A stretch of DNA of 56,930 bases, taken from assembly GCA_023410675.1 (NCBI GenBank), contig JAEYPM010000032.1, forward strand, positions 1 through 56,930, given 5' to 3'. The DNA is from Bacillota bacterium. Its GTDB lineage: Bacteria; Bacillota; Clostridia; Lachnospirales; Cellulosilyticaceae. Both the position numbers and the translations under genes were made by a program. Positions 15,567 through 25,748 of the stretch are shown piece by piece (position 1 is the first letter of the stretch; each line of letters begins with the position of its first letter). The notes below the pieces were generated by a model, which did not search any database, was not told the DNA's origin, and saw only the letters and a program-made list of their open reading frames with translations.

Positions 15567-18266
15567 ATGAAAAAAGTATTATCTTTTATTTTAGGTACCA
15601 TGGTGATCTATGCTATGACACTCAATGTTCAGGCAAGTGTTCTTCATGAGATTAAAAACGAAAGAACCATTACTAAAGGAGCACAGCTAATCACCTATAA
15701 CCTTTTAACAAGTGAAGGATGGAGAGATCTTTATATGCTTAAAGTTGACCTAAATGACGATAACGTAGTTGTTAGGCCAATTGAGTCAAGCACACTTGGA
15801 GAAAGAGATACAATATTAAACTTAGTGAATGGATCAGGTGCTATTGCAGGGGTCAACTCAGATTTTTTTGATTTAGCAACGAATAGTACACCAAGTTTTG
15901 GTCCAGTAATACAAGATGGATATATTAAGCATGCCTACAATAACATATTAACCACATTAGGTCCTAAGAAAAATATGGGAACCTTACTTATAGATAACGC
16001 AAATAATCCTTTGATGGATCTTTATAGTGTTGTTCTTGATATTTATGCAGATAATAATAAAATAGCTAGTGCGGCATCCTATAATAATATTCCTACTTCA
16101 TTATCCGCACCTGTCATACTTGATAGACAGTTTTATGTGGATACTACTAAGGCACTTTCAAAACTAAAAGATGCTTATACAGTAGTGGTAGAAGATGGTG
16201 TAGTTACTTATATATCTAGTTTGGGTGAAGTCCTGCCCATTCCAGTAAATGGGTATGTGATCTTAATGAACGAGAACACCTTAAATACATATAGTTTTAA
16301 TTTGCAAGTAGGAAATTTCATGGAGATAGACCAAACAGTTGAATTATATGGAAGTTTATATGACTCTGTAAATAGTATTAAGTTAGGAATTGGTGGCGGA
16401 GGAATCATCATGAAGGATGGACAACCTTATACCCAGCCTAGTCATAAGGTATCGCCTAATTCAAAGGACCCAAGAACAGTAGTAGCCACTACAAAAGATA
16501 CCAATGAATTACTACTTATAGCAATCGATGGAAGAGGCAATTCAATAGGTGTAACCCACGAGGATTTAATTAGTCTCTTGAAATCCTATAATATTAAAGA
16601 TGCTATGTACTTTGATGGAGGAGGCTCCACAACTCTAGTAGCAAGAGAGCATGCATCTAAAGAAGTTAAACTTCAAAATGCACCTTCAGGTGGTGCACAA
16701 AGAAAAGTAGTTAATGGTCTTGGCATATTCACAACAAATATGCCATCAACCTTAGATAAACTATACATAGAATCTAAATTAGACAGAACTGTTATAGGGG
16801 AAGGAATAGCCTTTACTGTAAAAGCAGTTGACGATAATGAGAATCCTGTAGACATCACAAGTAATAGTATAAGCTGGAGTGTTGCTGGAGTAAGTGGTAT
16901 ATTTACAGATAATGTTTTTTATCCTTCATCTTCAGGGAAAGCTCTTATTATTGCATCCTCAAATGGTGTGGAGGCAGTTAAAGAAATACAAGTTAGTGAA
17001 AAGCCTATGGGCATTAGAATAGAGCCAGAGATCGTGCAGATTGATGAAAATAGTTCAAAAACAGTGCAAGTATATGGCATTGACCAAGATGGCTTTAGTG
17101 TACCTATGTCACCAGATAAGATTACTTGGACAAGCAGTGATAAGAATGTGACTGCGTTAGGTAATAAAATTAGTACTTCTAAAAAGACAATAGCGATATT
17201 AACAGCAGACTATATGGGAACAAAAGCAAAGGTGCAAGTGGTTGTAGGACCAGCAGTAGTTCCTGTTGAATCCTTTGAAGAAAATATTGGATCATGGGTA
17301 GCAAGTCCTAAGAGCATTAAAGGTAAAGTAGAGCCGTCAAGAGAACTTAAGTATCATGGTGATCAAGCACTCAAAATGACTTATACCTTTGAAAAAGGGA
17401 AAGGAAAACAAGTAGCGTATACAGTGTTTTCAAAGCCTATTTCTATTACTGAAGAAGCATCTCATATTAATATGTGGGTTTATGCTAAAGGACAAAAGGA
17501 TGGATTTAAGCTTCAACTTACAGACAAAGCGGGAAGTACTCATTATATAGAACTTTCAAGTAGTCTTACGCATGAAGGATGGAAATACTTAAGTGTGCTC
17601 CTTCCAGATAATGTGAAGCTACCAGCTCAGGTTACTAGAGCGTATGCCTTTTCTGATACGGTCAATGAAACAAGAACAAGTGCAGTTTATATGGATCATG
17701 TTTCTATTACTAGAGGGGTTAAAAATATAGATCAGATAAAAAGCGAAAATATATTTGACCCTCTGTATAAACAAACATTACAGGCACCAAAAGATCCAGA
17801 GTATTGTATTAATATTACATCATCAACACAACGATCAGAAAAGATTAGTGGTAACTATCAAAGTACATATGTTTATCAAAATGAATTTCAGGTAAGTGAT
17901 CATAAGGATACAAAGGTAATCATTGTACCTACGGACTTAGGTGGTATTAGAGAAACGAATAAGGACTCATGGATCAGCATAAAGAATACACTTTCACAGA
18001 CAAATGCGAAAAATATTATTTTTGTTATGAGTAAGAATCCCAAAACTGATTTTAAAGATCAAAGAGAAGGAAAAGCCTTTCATGATTACTTAGTATCTGT
18101 GAGGCAACAAACTGCAAAAAATATATTTGTAGTCTATATGAGTGATGCTGAAGATGTTAATCTTTATGATGGTATCAGGTACATAAGAGTGAATAAAAAA
18201 ACAACAGATGCTAAGTATTTGCAATTCAAAGTTGTCAATCAAAATATTTATTATACCTTTGTATAG
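15567..18266 (+). CDS. Secreted NAGPA-type phosphodiester glycosidase, multidomain
   Basis: An 899-residue secreted protein with a signal peptide (1-23). About residues 60-395 form a phosphodiester glycosidase (NAGPA/DUF2233) domain with GSGAIAGVNSDFFD near residue 90 and the active-site region YFDGGGSTTLVA near 350. About 398-560 are two Ig-like (Big2-type) domains, about 565-725 a jelly-roll/carbohydrate-binding-like region, and the last 140 residues resemble a calcineurin-like phosphoesterase remnant (VIIVPTDLGGIRE). These enzymes cleave sugar phosphodiesters, so trimming a phosphate-linked wall polymer made by the neighbouring LCP/TagA genes is a reasonable inference. It lies 25 bases after the LCP gene. 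Confidence 0.85.
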   Translation: MKKVLSFILGTMVIYAMTLNVQASVLHEIKNERTITKGAQLITYNLLTSEGWRDLYMLKVDLNDDNVVVRPIESSTLGERDTILNLVNGSGAIAGVNSDFFDLATNSTPSFGPVIQDGYIKHAYNNILTTLGPKKNMGTLLIDNANNPLMDLYSVVLDIYADNNKIASAASYNNIPTSLSAPVILDRQFYVDTTKALSKLKDAYTVVVEDGVVTYISSLGEVLPIPVNGYVILMNENTLNTYSFNLQVGNFMEIDQTVELYGSLYDSVNSIKLGIGGGGIIMKDGQPYTQPSHKVSPNSKDPRTVVATTKDTNELLLIAIDGRGNSIGVTHEDLISLLKSYNIKDAMYFDGGGSTTLVAREHASKEVKLQNAPSGGAQRKVVNGLGIFTTNMPSTLDKLYIESKLDRTVIGEGIAFTVKAVDDNENPVDITSNSISWSVAGVSGIFTDNVFYPSSSGKALIIASSNGVEAVKEIQVSEKPMGIRIEPEIVQIDENSSKTVQVYGIDQDGFSVPMSPDKITWTSSDKNVTALGNKISTSKKTIAILTADYMGTKAKVQVVVGPAVVPVESFEENIGSWVASPKSIKGKVEPSRELKYHGDQALKMTYTFEKGKGKQVAYTVFSKPISITEEASHINMWVYAKGQKDGFKLQLTDKAGSTHYIELSSSLTHEGWKYLSVLLPDNVKLPAQVTRAYAFSDTVNETRTSAVYMDHVSITRGVKNIDQIKSENIFDPLYKQTLQAPKDPEYCINITSSTQRSEKISGNYQSTYVYQNEFQVSDHKDTKVIIVPTDLGGIRETNKDSWISIKNTLSQTNAKNIIFVMSKNPKTDFKDQREGKAFHDYLVSVRQQTAKNIFVVYMSDAEDVNLYDGIRYIRVNKKTTDAKYLQFKVVNQNIYYTFV

Positions 18267-18304
18267 CATTCACATTACCGTAAGCCAAAAATAAGGAGGC
18301 ATTT

Positions 18305-18739
18305 ATGAAAAGAAAATACATGATAATATTGGCAGCAGTATTCTTAATAATAGCAACCACAATATATGCAGCAGGACCAGGAACGGCAGACGATCCAGTT
18401 GTTACAAAGAGCTATGTTGATAAAGTAGTCAGTGATTTGATGCAGAAGCTTAATATAAATGGAGATGCTAATACAAACACTTATCAAGTAGTCACTGTTA
18501 AAGAAGGACAAGTTATCCTTGGAAAACAAGGAACTGAGATTATTGTAAGATCTGGTGAAGGTATTGTATTATCTTCAGTAGCTGGAGGACTTCAAGATAT
18601 GACTGAAGGCACAGATGTTGAAGGAGGAAAGTATGCTCCTAGGTATCACCTCTTAATTGTTCCAAAAGAAGATGGTAGAGGAATCATGGCAACAAAGGAA
18701 TTAATAGTAATGGTACGCGGTGGACATATTATTCAATAA
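18305..18739 (+). CDS. Small exported protein of unknown function
   Basis: A 144-residue protein with an N-terminal signal or anchor (1-22) and a short helical stretch (TKSYVDKVVSDLMQKL), followed by a beta-rich domain with the pattern VVTVKEGQVILGKQGTEIIV and ending MVRGGHIIQ. I do not recognise a named family; similar small proteins sit between glycosidase and DUF5693 genes in related Clostridia as far as I recall. AAGGAGG lies 6 bases before the ATG. Its place inside the envelope polymer block suggests a wall role. Confidence 0.65.
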   Translation: MKRKYMIILAAVFLIIATTIYAAGPGTADDPVVTKSYVDKVVSDLMQKLNINGDANTNTYQVVTVKEGQVILGKQGTEIIVRSGEGIVLSSVAGGLQDMTEGTDVEGGKYAPRYHLLIVPKEDGRGIMATKELIVMVRGGHIIQ

Positions 18740-18778
18740 GAAGAAATGTCAGGATGAAAAGAAAGGTGTAAGGTTACA

Positions 18779-20704
18779 ATGAAAAAACAAATAAAAATAT
18801 TATTGTATTGCCTACTTGCAGTTTCACTACTGAGCTGTATAAGAATAGGAGTACTTAGAGCGAGTACTGAAAATAGTGAAAAAAATATTCAGATTGCTGT
18901 AAGATATTCAGATGTTTTAAGTATAGCACAGCAAAAACAAATGGATACTCAGGAAGTTTTAGAAAGGTTAAAGTCAGCAGGTGCAACGACGCTATTTGTA
19001 AGAGAAAATACAGTTATGCCACTAACAAGAGGCGAGTATTACAACTATAAGGAGCAAGGCAAAATAGCTGTTTTTGAAGGTAGCCAAATTAAACCTTTAT
19101 ATAACAATGATTCGAGGATTACATCACATCTTACTTATATTCAAGGGCAAAATCCTGATATTATGAACTTAATATATAATAACCTTAAATATAAGAATAT
19201 CCCTGTTTCTATGTTTGAAATACAAGATTACATTTTAATAGAAGTAAAAGATTTAAGTGCAAGTTTAACAAGTATTGGAACAGGGTTTAATTATGAGGAT
19301 TTAGATACTGCGGCTAGTATGGGCTATGTTATAGCACCACAAATTAAAAACTGGACTGAGCCAAGTGATGAAAGTATTCATTTTCTTATTGACGAGTTAG
19401 ATAGAATCAATAATTTAGGTCCCATTTACTTTGCGGATCAAGAAATACCAGGCTATAATGTAGAGCGTATGCAGATGTTTATAGAAAAACAGGGCATTGG
19501 TTTTGTGGAATTCTTTTCAGGCAATCAAAAGGGTTTTGAAACTTTAGCTAAAGAAGCAAGCCAGCTAGGTACAAATTTTAAAGTTATGAGACTTCATACG
19601 CTAACAGATGAAGAAGTTAAAAAATATAAGACTGAAGACCTTATTGATCGATATACATTGGCATTAAGTGAAAGAAATATTAAGACATTCTTATTCAAAA
19701 TGCCTGCTACAATGAATGTAGAAAAAGATGCGGAGACTCTTTTAGAGTCTATAACAACTTTTAAGATGGAAGCAGAGAAGGCAGGATTTCATATTAATGA
19801 TCAAGACTCATTTTTTAACTTGCCTTTACACAGATACTTTGCTACATTATTAGCGAGTATTGCAGCTATAATTGTATTTATGTTACTATGCGATAAGATG
19901 AAACTATCAAAACTAGGATACATCTTGGGTATTATAGGGTTTATAGGTTATGCGGGACTACTAAAAGTAGCTCCTTTGTTAGCAGTAAAACTGATGGCAC
20001 TTTTTGGTTCTATTATTTTCCCAGTTTATGCAGTGCTAAGTGCACTAGATGATAAGCCAAAAAATACTAAGGATATACTCTTTGTTTACTTTAAGACAGC
20101 AATTGTATCTTTTGGCGGTGCCGTTACTATTATTGGTGTACTATCTAGAACAAGCTATGCAGTGGGACTAGATATATTCTCAGGAGTAAAAATAGCAACT
20201 ATATTTCCTATCTTCTTAGTTGTCGCAATAGATATGTATAAGAGGCATGGCATAGATTTTGATTACTACAAAAAGTTATTATTTAGCAAAGTCACTTATT
20301 TTGTATTAGGTATTTTGGGAATTTTAGCTGTAGCACTTCTTATCTATGCAATGAGAACAGGAAATACAGGGGAGATATCTGAGATTGAAAGAAGCTTTAG
20401 AACATTATTAGATAATATACTTGGGGTAAGACCTAGAACTAAAGAATTTTTAATAGGGCATCCTATTTTTGTCTTGCTACTTTATTATGGATATAAAGAA
20501 AAATATATACCACTTTTGATATTTGCAGTAATAGGTCAAGTTTCTTTAGTGAATACGTATGCACATATACATACACCACTTGCTATTTCCCTGATTAGGA
20601 CAGGTTATGGACTAATATTTGGACTTATTATAGGATTTATTTTTATAGGAGTCATAAAATTCATTATTAAGGTGATATCTCAATGGATAATGCAGCAAGA
20701 ATAG
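18779..20704 (+). CDS. DUF5693 polytopic membrane protein
   Basis: A 641-residue protein with an N-terminal membrane segment (about 5-25), an extracytoplasmic domain (about 30-350) of TIM-barrel-like character, and about eight to ten membrane segments in the C-terminal half (about 355-640). I recognise it as DUF5693, which commonly lies next to csaB in Clostridia. The arrangement suggests a transporter, flippase or polymerase accessory for the pyruvylated wall polymer, but this is inference. It overlaps the csaB start by 22 bases, indicating translational coupling. Confidence 0.75.
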   Translation: MKKQIKILLYCLLAVSLLSCIRIGVLRASTENSEKNIQIAVRYSDVLSIAQQKQMDTQEVLERLKSAGATTLFVRENTVMPLTRGEYYNYKEQGKIAVFEGSQIKPLYNNDSRITSHLTYIQGQNPDIMNLIYNNLKYKNIPVSMFEIQDYILIEVKDLSASLTSIGTGFNYEDLDTAASMGYVIAPQIKNWTEPSDESIHFLIDELDRINNLGPIYFADQEIPGYNVERMQMFIEKQGIGFVEFFSGNQKGFETLAKEASQLGTNFKVMRLHTLTDEEVKKYKTEDLIDRYTLALSERNIKTFLFKMPATMNVEKDAETLLESITTFKMEAEKAGFHINDQDSFFNLPLHRYFATLLASIAAIIVFMLLCDKMKLSKLGYILGIIGFIGYAGLLKVAPLLAVKLMALFGSIIFPVYAVLSALDDKPKNTKDILFVYFKTAIVSFGGAVTIIGVLSRTSYAVGLDIFSGVKIATIFPIFLVVAIDMYKRHGIDFDYYKKLLFSKVTYFVLGILGILAVALLIYAMRTGNTGEISEIERSFRTLLDNILGVRPRTKEFLIGHPIFVLLLYYGYKEKYIPLLIFAVIGQVSLVNTYAHIHTPLAISLIRTGYGLIFGLIIGFIFIGVIKFIIKVISQWIMQQE

Positions 20705-21777
20705 TTATATCAGGATACTATGGTTTTGATAATATAGGAGATGAAGCAGTATTATGTACTATTATCAGCTCTTTAAGAGAATATATACCGAATGTTTCAA
20801 TCACTATATTGTCAAATAATCCAGAAAAGACAAAAAAGACGTATGGGGTCCAAGCTATCAATAGATGGCACTTTGGTGAAATATGTAAGAGCATAAAAGC
20901 GTGTGACTTATTTATTAGTGGAGGCGGTAGTTTATTGCAGGATATAACCAGCATTAAAACAATCCCTTATTATTTAGGGATTGTTAAAATTGCTCTTCAT
21001 TATAAGAAAAAGGTAATTTTTTATTCACAAGGCGTTGGTCCTGTAAATAAGTCAATCAATAAATGGTTAATCAAAAAAATTGTCAATAAGGTTAATCATG
21101 TATTTGTGAGAGATAGTTCGTCAAAAGAATTACTCATTAATTTAGGGGTAAAAGCGCCTATTACAGTAGCAGCTGATCCAGTTCTAGGCATATCTATAGA
21201 TAAAAGCCTGGTAGACAGTATTAAAACATCCTTTGAAGAGAAAAAGACAGTAGGTATCTGCTTGCGTCCTTGGCATAATAAAGACCAAATAATAGATAGT
21301 TTACTTCCTCATTTAAAACAATTGATAGAAAAAGGATATAATTTATACTTGTTGCCTATGTACTATGAGCAAGATTTGAATATTGCACAGGAAATATATA
21401 GTCAGTTAGGAGACAATACTAAATTAATTAATAAAAAACTTACAATAGAAGAAACTTTAGCCTATACGGCAAGTTTTGATTTTCTTATTGGTATGCGCCT
21501 GCACAGTTTAATTATGGCAACAGTGGCAGCTACACCAGTAGTTGCTTTGTCTTATGATCCAAAGGTAAAGGCATTTGCCGATGAAATGCAAATGCAATAT
21601 TGTATCGATGTCAATGAGATTTCTAAAGATAATATAGGAGAGGCTCTTACAAATCTTATTGAAAATTTAGATACTGAGAAACAAAGACTAAGGCTTGCTT
21701 ATAACAAAAAGATTGAGGATGTATATTCTCCTGTTATTTATATTAAAGAGTGTTTAGAGGAGAGAAAGCATGAATAA
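20683..21777 (+). CDS. csaB: Polysaccharide pyruvyl transferase CsaB
   Basis: A 364-residue enzyme that transfers pyruvate from phosphoenolpyruvate to a wall polysaccharide as a ketal, creating the ligand of SLH-domain S-layer proteins. Seen are GYYGFDNIGDEAVL at the N-terminus, FISGGGSLLQD (about 83-93), FYSQGVGPVNK (about 115-125) and GMRLHSLIMA (about 271-280), all typical of CsaB/PS_pyruv_trans. Start ATG overlaps the end of the DUF5693 gene, and its stop overlaps the next gene by 8 bases, so these three are translationally coupled. Confidence 0.9.
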   Translation: MDNAARIVISGYYGFDNIGDEAVLCTIISSLREYIPNVSITILSNNPEKTKKTYGVQAINRWHFGEICKSIKACDLFISGGGSLLQDITSIKTIPYYLGIVKIALHYKKKVIFYSQGVGPVNKSINKWLIKKIVNKVNHVFVRDSSSKELLINLGVKAPITVAADPVLGISIDKSLVDSIKTSFEEKKTVGICLRPWHNKDQIIDSLLPHLKQLIEKGYNLYLLPMYYEQDLNIAQEIYSQLGDNTKLINKKLTIEETLAYTASFDFLIGMRLHSLIMATVAATPVVALSYDPKVKAFADEMQMQYCIDVNEISKDNIGEALTNLIENLDTEKQRLRLAYNKKIEDVYSPVIYIKECLEERKHE

Positions 21778-22513
21778 GAAAATAAATATACTAGATGTAT
21801 TCGTCGATCATATTACAATGGAAGAAGCAGTTAAGAAAATATTAGAATTTACCCATACACCATCTTGCCATATGGTTTTTACTCCTAATCCAGAAATCAT
21901 TATGCTTGCACAGAATAATAAGCCATTAAGAGATGCTTTAAATAAGGCTAATTTGGTAGTTCCTGATGGTATAGGTGTTGTGATTGCTTCTAAAATGCTA
22001 AAAGGGCCTACTTTAAAGGAGAGAGTTCCTGGTTATGATTTGGTACAAAATACCATGAGCGAGGCCGTTCAAAATGGCTATAAATACTATTTTCTTGGTG
22101 GGAAACCAGGTGTAGCAGAGCTTGCAGCTGAGAAAATGAAGGTAAAATATCCAGGCATACAGATTGTAGGAACCCATCATGGTTATTTTAAAAAGGAAGA
22201 TGAGAAGGACATTATTCAAAAGATTAATGGGTCGGGTGCAAATATCTTATTAGTCGCGTTAGGAGCACCAAAACAAGAACTTTGGATAGAGGAGTACAGG
22301 CAAGATTTACAGAATATTAGAGTAGCTATTGGCGTTGGAGGGAGCTTTGATGGGATGGCTGAATTAGTCAAAAGAGCTCCAGTTTTTTTTCAAAAGTGTG
22401 GTCTTGAATGGTTCTATAGGTTGATAAAACAACCAAGTAGAGCAAAAAGAATGCTATTAATTCCCAAATTTATAGTTAAAGTAGCTAGACAAAAGAATAA
22501 TAAAATGCAATAA
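21770..22513 (+). CDS. WecG/TagA/CpsF-family glycosyltransferase
   Basis: A 247-residue GT26-family enzyme, usual length. Seen are FTPNPEIIMLAQNNK (about 40-54), VPDGIGVVIAS with its conserved Asp (about 65-75), YYFLGGKPGVAE (about 99-110) and ALGAPKQELWI (about 160-170). The family (TagA) adds N-acetylmannosamine to undecaprenyl-PP-GlcNAc to make the linkage unit of wall teichoic acid-like polymers. It is coupled to csaB. Together with the LCP ligase and glycosidase it suggests a complete linkage-unit, pyruvylation and attachment pathway for a secondary wall polymer. Confidence 0.9.
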   Translation: MNKKINILDVFVDHITMEEAVKKILEFTHTPSCHMVFTPNPEIIMLAQNNKPLRDALNKANLVVPDGIGVVIASKMLKGPTLKERVPGYDLVQNTMSEAVQNGYKYYFLGGKPGVAELAAEKMKVKYPGIQIVGTHHGYFKKEDEKDIIQKINGSGANILLVALGAPKQELWIEEYRQDLQNIRVAIGVGGSFDGMAELVKRAPVFFQKCGLEWFYRLIKQPSRAKRMLLIPKFIVKVARQKNNKMQ

Positions 22514-22649
22514 ATTCCAGAAGTATAAATATTAGCTAAAATAAAATAAGCCTTTTTATAAAAATAGTCAATAGAACGTCCAAATAAAATATAGTATAGT
22601 AAGTATAATCCAAAAACATGAAATGAAACAGAATTGAGGGGGAAATTTA

Positions 22650-23768
22650 ATGGCAGAATTAAAGCTAAAAGGCATTGAAAAACGTTATCCAAATGGATTC
22701 GTTGCTGTAAAAGATTTCAATCTGGATATTGAAGATAAAGAGTTTATTATATTTGTAGGTCCATCAGGATGTGGTAAATCTACAACATTACGTATGATAG
22801 CTGGTTTAGAGGAAATATCTGGTGGAGAATTATATATAGGGAATAGGTTATGTAATGATGTAGCACCTAAAGACCGCGATATAGCAATGGTATTCCAAAA
22901 CTATGCATTATATCCACATATGTCAGTATATGAAAACATGGCATTTGGTCTTAAGCTTCGTAAGACTCCAAAAGAAGAAATCGATCGTCGTGTACGCGAA
23001 GCAGCAAAAATACTCGACATTGATCAATGTTTAGACCGTAGACCTAAAGCATTATCAGGTGGTCAGAGACAACGTGTTGCTATGGGACGTGCAATTGTAC
23101 GTGAACCAAAAGTATTCTTAATGGATGAGCCTTTATCCAACCTTGATGCAAAATTACGTGTACAGATGAGAACTGAAATAGCAAAATTACATCATAGACT
23201 TCAAACAACATTTATTTATGTTACACATGACCAAACAGAGGCTTTAACACTTGGTACAAGAATCGTTGTATTAAAGGATGGTGTAATCCAACAAGTTGAT
23301 ACACCAACAAAACTTTATGCAGAACCAGATAATATATTTGTAGCAGGATTCATTGGATCACCACAAATGAATATGGTTGAAACTAAAGTTGTTACACGTG
23401 GCGATAATGTTGTTCTTGTATTTGGAAGTTCAGAAGTACCACTTCCAAAACATAAAGCAAAAAAATTAGTTGATGGTGGATACATTGGTAAACATGTTAT
23501 GATGGGAATTCGCCCAGAACATATCCAAGATGCTCTTGCTGTTAGAGAAGATGAGCAAATGTATTATTCAACAGTTAGTGCTTATGTAGAAGTTGTAGAA
23601 TTACTTGGATCAGAAACAAATCTTAATATGGTTTGCGAAGGACACAACATAATGGCACGTGTAAATCCAAGCTGTAAAGCAAAAACTGAAGATACAATTA
23701 AAATATCATTAGATACAAGAAATATTCACGTATTTGATATTGAAACACAACAAACTATTACAAATTAA
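22650..23768 (+). CDS. Multi-sugar ABC transporter ATP-binding protein (UgpC/MsmX type)
   Basis: A 372-residue ATPase with Walker A GPSGCGKST (about 38-46), signature LSGGQRQR (about 135-142), Walker B VFLMDEPLSN (about 155-164), and a C-terminal TOBE/regulatory region (about 240-372; GIRPEHI near 283). No permease or binding-protein genes are adjacent, as is usual for MsmX/UgpC-type ATPases that energise several carbohydrate importers. Codon use is unlike its neighbours, with many CGT codons, which suggests strong expression. GAGGGGG precedes the ATG and a strong terminator follows. Confidence 0.9.
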   Translation: MAELKLKGIEKRYPNGFVAVKDFNLDIEDKEFIIFVGPSGCGKSTTLRMIAGLEEISGGELYIGNRLCNDVAPKDRDIAMVFQNYALYPHMSVYENMAFGLKLRKTPKEEIDRRVREAAKILDIDQCLDRRPKALSGGQRQRVAMGRAIVREPKVFLMDEPLSNLDAKLRVQMRTEIAKLHHRLQTTFIYVTHDQTEALTLGTRIVVLKDGVIQQVDTPTKLYAEPDNIFVAGFIGSPQMNMVETKVVTRGDNVVLVFGSSEVPLPKHKAKKLVDGGYIGKHVMMGIRPEHIQDALAVREDEQMYYSTVSAYVEVVELLGSETNLNMVCEGHNIMARVNPSCKAKTEDTIKISLDTRNIHVFDIETQQTITN

Positions 23769-23794
23769 TGTCCTTTGATGTTATTATATGTAAA

Positions 23795-23834
23795 AAAGTG
23801 CCTTAATGGTTTTGAGCATTAAGGCACTTTTTTT
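23795..23834 (+). terminator. Intrinsic terminator after the ABC ATPase gene
   Basis: A perfect 14-bp stem (23795-23808 with 23817-23830) runs into a stretch of T residues. It is one of the strongest terminators in the window. Confidence 0.9.
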
Positions 23835-23925
23835 AATTATATACTTTTTTTTTTGTGAATAATAGGATAAAATATAGTAAAGTAATATAGAATGAGTACG
23901 TGATACTCTAATAGGAGCTGATAAA

Positions 23926-25023
23926 ATGATTTCCAATCAGATTTTGCAAAATACCATAGATGGGCTTAAGACAATAACAAGAAAAGATTTTTGTATTGTT
24001 GATACGGATGCAAAAGTGGTAGCAAGCACAGATGAACATACAATAGGGGAGTATGTTCCACAAGTAGAAGCATTTATTAATTCACAAGCAGATAGTCAAG
24101 AGATGCAGGGAGCTCATTATTTTAAAATATACGATGAGTATAATGTAGAATATGTACTATCCGTAAGTGGAATTGACGAAGAAGCTTATAAGCTAGGGAA
24201 AATTGTATCTTTCCAAATAAAAGGATTACTTATTGCTTATAAAGAACGCTTTGATAAAGATAATTTCATTAAAAATCTTTTACTCGACAATTTGCTTTTA
24301 GTGGATATCTATACAAGAGCTAAAAAACTTCATATTAAGAACAATGCACACAGAATCGTTATTTTGATTGAAGCAACAGAAAAGAAAGATTCAGCTATTG
24401 GTGATATCCTTAGAAATATTTTCCCAGATAAAACAAAAGACTTTGTGACTGCTGTAGACGAGAGAAGTGTTATTTTAGTTAAAGAACTTATGGGCAACAG
24501 CATGGAAGAGGCAGAGCAATATGCAAAAATCATATACGATACTTTAAGTGCTGAAGCTATGAGCAATGTCTATATAGCTGTAGGAACTATTGTTAGTGAT
24601 TTAAAAGATGTTTCTAATTCATACAAAGAAGCGAGCATGGCTCTTGAAGTAGGAAAGATATTTAATTGTGAAGGGCACATCTCCTATTATTCTAAACTTG
24701 GAATAGGAAGAATTGTTTATCAATTGCCATTATCACTTTGTAAGATGTTTATTGACGAAGTATTAAAAGGGAAAAAGGTTAGTAGCTTCGACGAAGAAAC
24801 CTTAATGACAGTAAATAAGTTTTTTGAAAATAGCTTGAACGTTTCAGAAACATCAAGGCAGCTTTATATACATAGAAATACACTTGTGTATAGGCTTGAT
24901 AAACTATTAAAAACAACAGGCTTAGACCTAAGGAAATTTGATGATGCCATTATATTTAAAATTACGATTATGGTAAGTCAATATATGGAATATATGGAGA
25001 GACAGACTTCAAATAGATTATAA
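23926..25023 (+). CDS. CdaR/PucR-family transcriptional regulator
   Basis: A 365-residue regulator. About residues 1-110 are a putative sensory domain of the diacid-recognition type (ITRKDFCIVDTDAKVVASTD), about 140-260 a degenerate GGDEF-like domain, and about 300-355 the PucR C-terminal HTH (FFENSLNVSETSRQLYIHRN then TLVYRLDKLLKTTGLDLR). The effector is unknown. It lies between the sugar ABC ATPase gene and ftsE, 17 bases before ftsE, so it could be the first gene of the division operon or an independent sugar regulator. Confidence 0.85.
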   Translation: MISNQILQNTIDGLKTITRKDFCIVDTDAKVVASTDEHTIGEYVPQVEAFINSQADSQEMQGAHYFKIYDEYNVEYVLSVSGIDEEAYKLGKIVSFQIKGLLIAYKERFDKDNFIKNLLLDNLLLVDIYTRAKKLHIKNNAHRIVILIEATEKKDSAIGDILRNIFPDKTKDFVTAVDERSVILVKELMGNSMEEAEQYAKIIYDTLSAEAMSNVYIAVGTIVSDLKDVSNSYKEASMALEVGKIFNCEGHISYYSKLGIGRIVYQLPLSLCKMFIDEVLKGKKVSSFDEETLMTVNKFFENSLNVSETSRQLYIHRNTLVYRLDKLLKTTGLDLRKFDDAIIFKITIMVSQYMEYMERQTSNRL

Positions 25024-25040
25024 AATTTGGGGGATATCAA

Positions 25041-25748
25041 ATGATTTATTTAACCAATGTATCAAAGACATATGCAAACGGTGCAGTGGGTTTATATGAC
25101 ACAACACTTGGCATAAAAAAAGGTGAATTTGTATTTGTAACAGGCAATAGCGGATCAGGAAAGTCTACCTTACTGAAGCTTTTGCTTAGAGAGATTACAC
25201 CGACTAAAGGACAAATTATTATCAACGGTCATGATATAGTCAATATGAAACGTAAGCAGATTCCCTATTTAAGAAGAGAAATAGGTGTTGTTTTTCAGGA
25301 CTTTAGATTACTTCCAAATAAGACAGTATATGATAATGTAGCTTTTGCAATGCAAGTCGTGCAGGCAAGCACCAAGGATATTAGAAGAACTGTGCCAGTT
25401 GTATTAGGTTTAGTTGGTATTGCTAAAAAAGCAAGGTGTTATCCACATGAGTTATCAGGGGGAGAACAGCAAAGAACAGCTTTAGCTCGTGCAATTGTTA
25501 ATAATTCTCCTATTCTCATAGCAGATGAACCTACAGGAAATCTTGATCCAGTAACATCATGGGAAATTATGAATTGCCTTAAAGATATTAACAGAAGAGG
25601 GATAACAGTGATTGTAGCAACTCATGAGAGAGATATAGTTAGTGCTATGAAAAAGCGTGTTATTGAAATCTCAGAAGGACGTATTAGTAAGGATATGAGA
25701 GAGGGAGGCTATGGCGATGAGATGGAATACTCTCAAGTATTTATTTAA
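25041..25748 (+). CDS. ftsE: Cell division ATP-binding protein FtsE
   Basis: A 235-residue ABC ATPase, normal FtsE length, with Walker A TGNSGSGKST (about 35-44), Q-loop VFQDFRLLPNKTVYDN, signature ELSGGEQQR and Walker B ILIADEPTGN. With FtsX it controls peptidoglycan hydrolases at the division site or sidewall. GGGGGAT precedes the ATG. Its 3' end overlaps ftsX by 32 bases, and the operon continues into a PcsB-like hydrolase gene. Confidence 0.95.
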   Translation: MIYLTNVSKTYANGAVGLYDTTLGIKKGEFVFVTGNSGSGKSTLLKLLLREITPTKGQIIINGHDIVNMKRKQIPYLRREIGVVFQDFRLLPNKTVYDNVAFAMQVVQASTKDIRRTVPVVLGLVGIAKKARCYPHELSGGEQQRTALARAIVNNSPILIADEPTGNLDPVTSWEIMNCLKDINRRGITVIVATHERDIVSAMKKRVIEISEGRISKDMREGGYGDEMEYSQVFI

